Source: Hermatobates lingyangjiaoensis
Taxonomy: Eukaryota; Arthropoda; Insecta; Hemiptera; Hermatobatidae
DNA length: 64,000 bases
Assembly: GCA_026182355.1 (NCBI GenBank)
Contig: JAPFBL010000036.1
Location: forward strand, 1,550,001-1,614,000
Direction of reading: 5' to 3'
The notes below the pieces were generated by a model. It made no database searches. It was not told the DNA's origin and saw only the letters and a list, made by a program, of their open reading frames with translations. The position numbers were made by a program, and so were the translations under genes. Positions 1 through 10,600 of the stretch are shown here, in pieces. How positions within the stretch are numbered: the first letter of the stretch is position 1; every line of letters starts with the position of its first letter.

Positions 1-2839
1 ATTTTTAAAGTAAAAAAAATTAATTATTAATACATTCATAACATAGTAGGGATGGGGGCATAATGAAGGAGAAGTACTAAGACCCCTGCAATGCTCAAAC
101 ACATCAGCTCTTAGAGGAAGGACAAAGACAGACAAGTCTCTGACAACAACCATTGCCATACCAGGAACTGGAAGTAACTTTTGTTTATGCACGATACGTT
201 TTCGTTATTAACGGTAAATATTTGTTTTGTTGAATAGTCTTGTGTCTTTGGAATGATACGTGATATGGCCGAAAGGTTGGGTACACGTTCTAATATCAAA
301 ACAGGTCTTTGGAATGAGCTCGTAGTATTAAATTATTTCTTTTAATAAAATTCTTGATCCATTTTCGATCTGGTTTGTCCTTATTTGAACATCTGCTTCT
401 ATCCTAACTCCCTTGTCGAATGAAAGGTATTATTAATTCAAGTTTCTCGCGATAAAGAGAATCCAGCCTTGGCTATCGAACCCAGTCAATACAGCTTTCC
501 ACCGTATCAGCCAATATGAGAGATGGTTCTATTGTTCGTGGTGCAAATAGGTGTCCTTCCGACTAACTGCCTAATGTGCTAGTACATGGAACTTACCATA
601 TTTTGCAAGCTGTACTGTGAGACATACTCGAGCCATCTTTGGCAGGATGGATAGCATTTGCTATTGCTTCTTCATCGTAATCACAATAATTGCGAGCCAT
701 GGTATAACCTAACTATGTTTATTCTGAAATAAAGCAGTAGAATAACCTTGAGTATTGAGTAGAAAACGTTAAAATAATAAATATATAAAACAAGTATCTA
801 CTTTCAAAGAAAACGGTACTCACTATTAATGAATTATCATTCGACTCCCCCATGTCATAGTTAGGAAATATTATTTAATTATTCATTTTTTACTAACAGT
901 CAACACTTTTCCTTTATCTTCAACCTTTTTCAATGAAATTAGTTATTAAATATTGGGTTTTCGAGTGAAATATAATAGTTTAATATTACAGGAAATGACA
1001 GGAACAATACAAAATCAAAAGTTATTTAGTCTGTGAATGAAATATAGTACTTAAGACTACGACGCTACTTATTATAACCGCTTGGCTTGCAGGTATCAAA
1101 TGAGTAATCAGTCGCTCTTCTAATTGAAATTTATTGCATCATTACGAGGTACTCAGTTTTCAATTAGATCATGTAAGTGGATCACATGGTGCATGAATAT
1201 GCTTCGGTTGAAACCGAGCTGTAATCTCATTGCCTGTGATGCATTCGAACGCGGTCCAAACAAGTACGTTTACAGTATATATTTTGTCAAGTGATTGATA
1301 TTATCATATTAACCAACTCCTATGCCCTTGGGGATCATAAAAGTCAAAGTATATTGCTTTTGTTCATGTATTTGGACTCATAAAATATAAAGTGTGAACA
1401 CCTGTGGATTTTCGAGTTACCTACCCATTAGATACTGAATTAGTGATATGTTTAATAGTGTATAATGTACGCTTTGTCACTGTTTGAAGATAATTGATCA
1501 TTTCTTTCAAATTCTTGTACTTTCAAAGGAATTTGACCTATAACTTTATGGGTCAAATTAAATATGAGATGTAATCACTTTTTAAATGTTGAGCACTCTG
1601 TACACTCTAATTTCAAAATTTTGTTGTTGTTGAATTGGTACACTCATTACGATCGTATGTTCACAGTTGTAACTGTTTAGATACGTGTTTGCGAACTCGG
1701 CGATTTCTGCTGTTGAAAATAGTGGAGCAGAGAGTTTGTATAAATTGTTGTTTAAAAAATGGTATTAAGTGCTCAAGAACTCTTGGAATGTTGTCAGTGA
1801 GGTACGGTGAGTCAACTTGAGCAAACAAATGTTTATCAGTGGTATAATTTATTACAGAGGTCATTATTTTTTCAACAGCAAAGAATCACCAAGGACCCAA
1901 GCACGATATAACATTTATACGTCTCATATAAAAGCAACATAGATCACATATGATCGTGAAGAGTGTACCAAAACCAAAAAAAAATTGAAATTACTGTGTA
2001 CATGCAAAATTCAAAAAGTGTCCTTACTTTTTGATCACACCTCGTATATCCTCAGTTTTATATACCCAAGTGTAAAACTTCAATTTGTGACATTAATTGT
2101 AATTTTCTAGTGTTACCAGTTTTTAAGCAATTTTCTATTATCTAAGAGAACAGAATATATTCTAAGAGCTTGTAGATTCTCGGGTATTTTTTCTCTTTTC
2201 CTGTGTAGAGCAAATATAAGGTTAGTACAGATTGTTGGCATTAAAAAAAATGCCAGGTTATGATCCTAGTCACCTCGTTATTTATCTGCCAAGACCAATT
2301 TTTCTTGTGTCTGATGACCATTTCAATTGTATACATTTTTCAAATACAGTACAAGAGAAAAAGTGCTAATCCCCGACGAAGCCTCGACATACGCTGTCAT
2401 CGGGATGAGGGACAGGCGGTAACTGATTACTGGTATGTGCAGCTTGTAGTTTGGGTCTACCCATTTGGCAATGAACTCCTTCTTCTGCTGATGACGGTGT
2501 TCAAATTTCTTAGTTGGTCTTTCTCGTGTTGAGCTCTTCGTTTTCCTTGTATTTGATAATAAGTATTTCACTGTTGTATATGTTATATTAATAGTTGTAT
2601 CGTCTTCAGGCTGTTATAATAGATTGGAAAGCCAAGCAATTATGAACCTGCACCCAGTGGTGCTCAACTATCGCATGGTTACACATGTATTTATATATAC
2701 TTTTATTTTATATAAAGTATGTATAAAGTAAAATAGTACTTTGACGACTTACTTTCTCGAAATTTCTTAACATTTTTTTTTATTGATTTATGTAAATTTA
2801 TGTAGTATATGTCAATTAATTTTTGTACATATCAATATC
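1..2839. other. AT-rich non-coding sequence
   Basis: No gene is recognised here. Short reading frames on both strands have no family motifs and look like chance. A weak tRNA-like patch on the minus strand near 470-515 is discussed under rejected items. The stretch may be upstream intergenic DNA or the first intron of the YjbQ-family gene whose visible exons start at 7525. Confidence 0.5.
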
Positions 2840-2983
2840 TTATATATATATATATATATATATATAAAAACTAGAATTTAAAAAAAGAACACATAGAAAG
2901 GAAACCACTGAACTCACTACTATATTTCGATGTCCTCGTCTTCAGGAAAAGAAGTGAATCGCTCCAAAGGCTGATAACGACTC

Positions 2984-3031
<48 letters not shown>

Positions 3032-3300
3032 TGTTTGTATCGGTCGGTTGACGAATTCACTTCTCCGCACCTTCGTTCCTTCTCCTTTTCTTTTTCTCCT
3101 CTCCTGAAGACGGCAAGACAGCCAAAATGATCCAATGTCTCCAACCGTCTCTGTGCCAGTGCGCTTGGTTTCCCTCTCTTATCTCTTCTGAAGGCGGTTG
3201 AACCGAAAATTAGAGACTGTAAATGTGTGCTTTTAATTTCTCTATGTTTCTTTATGTACAGTGAACTATATACATATATATATATATATATATATAGATT
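2840..3300. repeat. PLE 3'-end fragments flanking (TA)n runs
   Basis: TA runs lie at about 2840-2866, 2985-3029 and 3270-3296. Beside them are sequences with a shared layout. On the minus strand a CTGAAGA-hairpin-GAAA motif (about 2920-2947) is followed by a T-rich tail reaching the first TA run. On the plus strand, motifs at 3104-3127 (CTGAAGA, GGC stem) and 3188-3209 (CGGTT/AACCG stem then GAAA) are followed by a tail reaching the TA run at 3270. That tail recurs inverted at about 60355-60425, again beside TA repeats. This matches Penelope-like element 3' termini. The family assignment is inference from the layout and from the coding PLE pieces elsewhere in the window. Confidence 0.5.
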
Positions 3301-3870
3301 AGCATACTAACAGCAACAGACCTTCTTTTAAATACATTTCGTTAAGTGACTTGTATATTTCCGATCTTGTATGTTTCCTATATACCTTCTCTAATTGTCT
3401 TACATGAGTCTTCCACTTCTTTGATAACATATAAACCAATTCTCCAAATGATTTATTTTTTATATTCACAAAGGATTTGATGTTTTGGTCGTCTACATAG
3501 ACCATTATCAAGGAAAATCGTAAACAATAATACTAACTTAATCCACATTAATAATAACATTAACTAATAACCATTATTAGATTGTACAATTCGTATTAAT
3601 AATAATAAGTTATTAGTTAATGTTATTGTTAATGTGGATTAAGTTAGTATTATTGTTTATGATTTTCTTGATAATGGTCTATGTAGACCGAAACGTCGGA
3701 TCCCTTGTGACTATCAAAAATAAATCATTTGGTGAATTGGTTTATATGTTACCAAAGAAGTGGAAGACTTATGTTAGACGATTAAAGAAGTTATGTAGGA
3801 AACACAAGATCAGAAAATGCAAGTCATTTAACGAAATATATATATATAAAGATTTCACAATAAACACGTG
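3299..3870. repeat. Large foldback repeat of a PLE 3' end
   Basis: Two diverged inverted arms of about 250 bp (roughly 3300-3560 and 3605-3870) surround a short AT spacer, with TA runs outside both arms. Translating each arm outward from the centre gives two similar peptides sharing NKSFGELVYML, so the arms are copies of one element. The right arm carries a clean hammerhead-like core at 3668-3697; in the left arm the matching region (about 3475-3515) is mutated. Confidence 0.7.
3668..3697 (+). ncRNA. Hammerhead-ribozyme-like core (PLE)
   Basis: TTGATAA (variant of the CTGATGA core), one unpaired T, stem II GGTCTA-TG-TAGACC with perfect pairing, then GAAAC. The next bases give ACGT, a palindrome that could pair with a second copy as stem III, followed by C as the possible cleavage nucleotide. 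Hammerheads are established in Penelope-like elements. Two core positions differ from consensus, so activity is doubtful. Confidence 0.45.
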
Positions 3871-4010
3871 AAATAACAATCAATGTTCAAACCATAATAA
3901 GAAATGAGAAAAAAGGCTATGATGTTTCAACCGTAACAAGAGGTCTTTGTCAGAGTCAAATCCCAACTGAGTCAAAGGTGGAGATAAAAAGTTAGAACTT
4001 AAGGAAAAGT
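3845..4010 (-). repeat. PLE 3'-end fragment next to (TA)n
   Basis: Read on the minus strand this has a CTGACAA-type core (near 3920-3955) with GAAAC, followed by a tail that ends at the TA run at 3838-3848. The same tail forms the foldback at 51456-51607, including the shared segment containing CACGTGAAA. It abuts the 3299-3870 foldback directly. Confidence 0.5.
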
Positions 4011-5499
4011 GAAAGCTCAAAAGAAAAGTGAAGGGTACGAAAAAGAGATCGCTTAATCATTTCAAAATTCCTAGATAAGACAAATCGTCAAGGTAGCTGT
4101 ACGCTATATTATAAAAAACCAATTGATACAACTTGAATACATATACTAGGGCTGATTTTAACCGTGCAAGGAATATTTAATTGATCCTCACTTGATAATG
4201 TATTAATTAACTTTTGGAAAACTATTTACTTAGTATGTTCCCAATCATAGAATTATTAAAGAGATTTATATGATGAAAGAAAGCACTGAATGTTTCTTTG
4301 CTTATAATTTTGCCTACAGGTATACTAGTGTTGATTAAAGTTCCCATTAGATCTATATGTTTCGCCTAGTGTAATTTAGATTGCAATGAATAAAATCAAT
4401 TTTCGTTAAGAAAACGTTCATTGCCAATCATAGAATACTTTTTCAGATAATTTTTATGTCACCTCCATTCTCAAACACGTAGTCATTTGAAATTTCTTCA
4501 AGAAGATTGAATGCCAACAAGATATCGACTAAAATGTAGTACAAGTAATTAATTAGGGTTAAAGTTAGTTACTCTGGAGAAGTCATTAAGGCTGGTGTCG
4601 ATGGGTAAGAAACGAACACTATAATACCTAATAAAATTGTTGAAAGTAATAATCAGTGGGGGCCGTCCACTCCCACGATTATGAGAGAGGACGTTTACAA
4701 ACAACACCCGTAATAAAACTGCCCTTTTGAATAAGATTTTGGAAAAGTCTCTATTACGGCAATGTGATAGGTTTGTACTAGACATCTATGTACTATCCAG
4801 CAGTTACTATGTACATAATAGCTAAGACAGCACTATCGACTTAGCCATACCTAACTATTTTAATATTAGTGCAGATGTGTACAGGGGAATATAGTTTGAT
4901 TCCTAGAAACTGTCGTCGGGGACTGTCAGCTTGAAGGAAAGCGTTTAGCTTTCAATGACCTTGCATGTTACTTTCAAATCCAATCAATGAAGTTGATTGA
5001 ATGAATAGCCTTGATGGGTTCAGACGAAGTGCAAGACTCTACAAGGAGGCTTCTCTGTAGATTTTGCTGCATGAGCATTTCCTAATATTCCACTTCATTC
5101 AGTCGTATTTCTCAAGAACCACTTCACAAGTACCATGATTTTAGATAACGCTAGATTCAGAGCTTGGTATATATTTAATATTAATGGAAAAGTATCCTGT
5201 ATTCAACTAACAAGGTTTTTTCTCAGTTTATCTTTTTAAGAAATTGGAGGATCGCCTGTATTTGATTGAAGATTTTTAATTCTTGCTTAAAAATAATTAT
5301 TTTGTTTAGAATTACGGTGTTCAATATATAGTAATCTTGTATTTGCAGTTCATTTCTACTATGCAATTCTATAATGGAGTTCATTTATCTTCTAATGTAA
5401 CATGTATGAAGTAATTTCCTTTGAGTATTTCTGCTGAATGACCAATTGACTATATTATAGCATAAGAAATAAGCTATACGGGTATATACCTTTATATAT
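4011..5499. other. AT-rich non-coding sequence
   Basis: I see no gene, known repeat or structural RNA here. Confidence 0.4.
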
Positions 5500-5690
5500 T
5501 GTAACGTCGGTATTAGAGGTACAAGAGTAGCGTGCTCGCCGTTAGTACGGAAGATTAAATGTTCAAATCTTGACCACGACCCTAAATTTTTCACATGGAT
5601 GATGGGTAATATTTTACACGCCGACCCTCAGAGAGAATGCAAAGCTATCAGTCCTGAACCTGTAGGATGCGAGCAACTGTTAGAAGATTC
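5500..5690 (+). repeat. tRNA-derived SINE-like repeat
   Basis: There is an A-box-like GAGTAGCGTGCTCGCC at 5525-5540 and a B-box-like GTTCAAATC at 5561-5569. They are followed by a body related to the one after the B box at 35293-35305, with similar TTCAC...TACACG...CCGACCCTC wording in diverged form. This is RNA polymerase III-type SINE structure; the family is not identified. Confidence 0.45.
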
Positions 5691-6770
5691 CTACACCATT
5701 ATACTATGGTGGGGTGAAATTTACCACTTAGATGTATACTAAAGTAGGTGCCAGGTTATAGATGAAGCACACTTTTTTCCACTAGAATAGCACTAAAGGT
5801 GAACACCTATTAGTGTGAGTTTTGGAAACATAACAGCCACATGTAATGAATTGAATGGGAGTAAAATGTTATGTTTTTTAATGATAAACTCTTTCACGAG
5901 TTGATTTGACCTCCGACTATTAGTTTTCCCCTGAAATTAGATTAAGAAGATGGCAATAATTATGTTTTATCATAGAATTTGTTTCTTGCAAAAAAAGTAA
6001 TCCTATGAAAGATATGCCCTTATTTGCATGACTTTTAGAGTTTATGTATTAAAGAATTTTCTAAAAGTTTATTTTATGAAATTAAGTCACAATTTATGAT
6101 TAATAATATTTTGTGATATCAATAAACCGTGCAGTAATACGTATAAGGGTTTCCAGTAGATTCGTTTCTTTTTGGTAGTGAGTATCATATTTACGTTGTA
6201 AATATGCTGTTGAGATGATAATTACTAGGCTTTTGGCAGAATATCAAAGTTGGCACCACTAATCATTTATTTTCAAGGGAAATGTCTTTCTTTTTGAGCA
6301 GTCACGGTCCTTCACTTGTAAATTCTACTCCGATGAAGGAGTAGGTACCAACCCAGATATCCTAAGAACTGCAATACAATACTGTAATACCATCTTTGTT
6401 AGTGTCTTTACAATTGCAAGAGTGATGATCACCATGGAGTTTACATTCTTCATTGTTTGTTTTATTCAAACAATTATTTCTGTTTTTTTTTTATTGTATT
6501 TTATTTGTGTTTAAATGTATACATAAAAGTGAGATTTTACTTGGAAACTTAGGATAAATATGACGGGATGAGGAGATATAAGCTGATAAGAGGAAAAGAA
6601 TAATTTGTTTATAATTTTAGTAACCATTATAAAATAGTTAGCCTATTATAAAAGAAACCCTGATTCAATTGAAGAAAAATAAGCTTGAAAGTTATGCTTT
6701 GGACTAATTTTCTTACTCTTGTTTAAGACTTTCGTGACGAGGAAACTAGAGGAGTCTTAGGTCGTATTTA
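5691..6770. other. AT-rich non-coding sequence
   Basis: Nothing recognisable. The missing 5' exon(s) of the YjbQ-family gene were looked for by eye here and further left without success. Confidence 0.4.
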
Positions 6771-6771
6771 A

Positions 6772-6807
<36 letters not shown>

Positions 6808-6900
6808 AAACTAACGTTTATCGGGACTAGGTCAGTTCTTCAGGTTTTTCAGGTCAGTTCTTCGAGTCCCGATAAACTTTAGTTTTGTTTCTATTCCACG
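6771..6900. repeat. Short foldback repeat next to (TA)n
   Basis: A TA run (6772-6805) is followed by inverted arms ACAAAACTAACGTTTATC...(left) and its complement (right, about 6866-6893). The core GGTCAGTTCTTC occurs twice in the same orientation between the arms. The related foldback at 38868-38950 has these inner pieces in opposite orientation, so one hairpin tip has been flipped. Confidence 0.65.
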
Positions 6901-6957
6901 TTACTTTTATCAATATATATATATATTGCTCTTCATTTCTTGACCATTCTATATTCA

Positions 6958-7073
6958 AAGGTTTTGAAATTTTTTAGGGTTTTTGGTCTAGATATTAAAA
7001 AAAATACTTCTTTACTAACGTTTCTAGTTGGCAAAACCTCTAGACCAAAAACCCTCAAAAAATCTCAAAACTT
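6958..7073. repeat. Imperfect inverted repeat (foldback)
   Basis: Arms of about 32 bp contain GGGTTTTTGGTCTAGA (left) and its complement TCTAGACCAAAAACCC (right), separated by about 45 bp. The ends are not in a recognised transposon format. Confidence 0.6.
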
Positions 7074-7524
7074 TTATATATTTACGTATATTTGATGAAA
7101 CATTTCATTCCTTGTTCAACTAAACTGACACTCAACAAACTTACAGCATTGTTGTGAACAATGTGTGTTTAGATTTCACTTGACTTTAACCTGTCTTTCT
7201 CGAACACTTTTGTCTACTATAGTCCATCCATTTCACATTATTTGAAATGGTGAATCAGGTTGGATTTTCTGTACGAGTTAATATTTTCTGTATTATTTAT
7301 GAGTTATTAGTAATGGTTTTCTAACCAATACTATGAGGGTGTAGATGATACTGTGAACTTCATTTAGATTAGAAATCTTATCAAACTTAAAAACATATAA
7401 ATGGTATTTTATCTTAAAATGTTTTACTTTTACTATATTGTTGCAATTCGGTAAAGATGTAATAGCGAACTTTTTTGTTACTGATGTAAGTTGAAGATGA
7501 TTTACCACGTTATTTTTCTTTCAG

Positions 7525-7619
7525 TATTACACACTTCAGCAAGCCTTGCTCTCAACGAAAGCTGGGATCCTGACGTTAGGGACGACATGGAAATGATGCT
7601 GAACAAAATAGTGCCTGAG
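7525..7619 (+). CDS. YjbQ-family exon with HTSASLALNE motif
   Basis: The acceptor is TTTCTTTCAG and the donor is GAG|GTAAAC. The exon holds 2 + 93 bases. It carries the conserved HTSAS and DPDVRDD motifs and ends in NKIVPE. Confidence 0.9.
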
Positions 7620-10600
7620 GTAAACTGACACTTCAATCGAATTATTCAGTTTATTGTGATTTTTAAATATTATTATTAAATAGTTGGGATGGGAAGGTCA
7701 AAAAACTGGCAAACAGAAGGAAGCCTAGTGGGTCCTCCTGCCATGCAGTTAGGTAACTTCACACTAATTGTGCCAAGTGGATTCCTATAATAATACCTAT
7801 TATTGCATATGATAGGTGAACGTCATATTCATGTTTGAATTCCACATTCTATTCATGTTACAAATCTATTCAACATTGATTCTGTTGCGAACACATAATA
7901 AAATGTTTTATATTTTGATTTATAGTAGGAATAAAGTTATTGGAATAAAGATTCCACTCTTGAATATTACTTGATAAATAGATAATTTCTGATTTTATGA
8001 AAATAATGTTACATTTTCCGCCCATTTAAGTTTCACTGTGGTAACTATGTTAGCAAAAACTTCCTCAACATACTATTCTTCAAATTAATTAGAGTTGTGA
8101 CAAAAATGCCCCTTTTTAATTATTTAACAAAAAAACAAAAACTAGATTTGACTCCATTTAATTTTACTATAAATATAAATAAGCGTATTATTAAACTCAT
8201 ATCAATAGATTTAACCCAGTGATTTACTTTAATGTAGCTTTCTCCATTTGGCAATTATAACGAAAATGTAATCATCTCTGTACTAATGCGCTTGTCATTA
8301 TTCGCTTTTTTATTTACTTCAAAAAATCAGATAAGTAACGAAAACTAATTAGTAGAATAGTAACAATTATTGTATAGTCTTATTAATCAAATCATTAAAT
8401 GGAATTAATGAATGCAGTCTGATATGTTTTCAATTAATGACCTGTTAATAGTAAAGAAACTTTTTTCAATTATTACTTAATTACTTAATTAATAATTATT
8501 ACTTAATTTTGATTATTACATTTTTAAATATTAATTTCTTTTTATTTCTTATATTATTTTTAGGTATTTCTATTTTTAGTACATTTCATTCTAAGTGATA
8601 TGAAAGATTATGCAATTTTTCGCACCTATCAGATAGACATCTTTCTTTTCTTTTCTTTTCTTTCTTATCTTTTTTGTAATTCTAAATATGTACCTTTTCA
8701 AGTTCTTTGAAGGATTTTATAAAATAAAGTGCAAATTATTATATCTTGTTTTTTTATGATATGCTTGACGAAATACTCAAGCTCTTAAGAACCAAAATTC
8801 GGTTTGTAAAGACTATAACATGTGCTTCAGTAAACGATTTCAGACGTAAGTAAAATCTGTGAAAAATTACTACTTGGATTATAGAAATCAGCCTCAATTA
8901 TCATTTTTCTGAGATAATAAAACTGGTTGATGGAATGTTTGTTCCTCACCTTGTTACCTGTATCTTTATTTGCCTTATTTAAAAATGATAATGTATATTT
9001 TTGTAATAAGTGACACATTGAAGTACCTTTTGAAAATATACATTTATGTGCTAAAAAATAAATATTTTGGTTCAAACTATTTCAGGCGTCTCTTTTGATT
9101 TTTCAAGTTAGTTGTGCAATATTTAATTATATATTCATATAATATCAATGCAATATACTTTATAAAATAATATAATGCAAGTTTATTCAATAAGAAAATT
9201 CTGACGTTTTTCCAAATATCCAAGTGTTTTTTTTTTCATAATCACTTATAATCATGAGGTAATTCTGAATTTGAATGGTAATGTAGTTCTCTCATTGAAA
9301 AATAATTTTCTCTCAAAGAATATGTTTGCCTTAAATTATTGAGTGTACAATTTTTGAATGTGCTATCTTTCTGACTAGTTGATTTGTAATATTTGTTGTT
9401 TTAGGGTTTGCCTTATCGACATTCCTGTGAGGGTCCAGACGACATGGTAATATACTTTAAGTTTTTTTTATTGTTTTCTCAATTATTATAATGTTACTGA
9501 TTTGCGTTGTTAACTTGTTGTAACTATCTGGACTTTTGTACTGTTGAAACGGGATTCATTGAAACAAATATTTAACATTGGACATGTATCATGATTGGAA
9601 ATCATTCCTTTTGCAAGCGCTATATTCTGCTAGGTAGTTTCCAGTGTTGAGATTTATGAGCATCTTGTACCGTTGTTATGTTGGAAAAAAATGTGGTTGT
9701 TGTCGGAATTTCTCTGGATAATTGTAATACAGCAGGGTGGTCATCAGGCAGTAAATATCACAGATTAACTTTGACCAGCCCATAGCAGCGTAATCCTTTT
9801 CAAAGGTAAATCAAGTGAACATTCTATATCTGCTGAGGTGATCTCCACGTCCTTTAGATTTTGTTAGTACTTATTCCCAGTATTTGAATCTCTAACACTG
9901 TATGCTTCACACATAGCTCAGTCAAGTAAAGTCGGCTTCTCCATACCACCCGGCATATTGTATAGATTTCATAACCAAGTGGGTTCAGGTCTCTTCTGGT
10001 CCACAGTGACCTGTTATAACTTTAAAAAAAAAACATGTTTATTCAGACATGCTTTGATTTCAAATGCAGTGTTCTGTTCTTATTATAAGGCCCTTAAATA
10101 ATCGTTTTTGTTTACCTTCAACAATGTCAGGATAATCAGTTCATCCTTCCAGCCAGCCTGATATCTGATACTTATAACGTATGTTAGAGAGGCAATGCGG
10201 CTTCTGGTCTTTACAAAGGGTGTTTAGAATGGCAATCTTGAGGTCTATCAGCTCATCCCCACCGATAGCCCTCACTCTGGTCTGGGAGTTGTTTAAGTCT
10301 TAATTCTTTCTACTAGCAACTTCAATCAATGTACTCCTTGATATTCTTAATCTAAAAATGATGAAGGAATAAGATAGTGTACACGTTTAATTGACTGTCT
10401 GAAGAAATTCAAATTCTTGACTCTAGCCCTTTCCACAGTTAAAGCAGTCTGATCACTACAAGAATGACAAAAGACATTTTCTGGAACAGTGACATAGAGA
10501 CCACGTAAAAACTGAACTTTTTCCTTATCTTTGTAAGTTGTATCTACGCCAGCACTGGTCGGTTCTCTTCGTTAAAATAATCCATCAAAGAATGACAATA

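Noticed and set aside
470..515. tRNA-like A and B boxes on the minus strand (GGTTCGATAGCC and GGCTGATACGGTGG)
   Set aside because: The two boxes are only about 15 bases apart, too close for a tRNA or a normal SINE head, and no body similar to the other SINEs follows.
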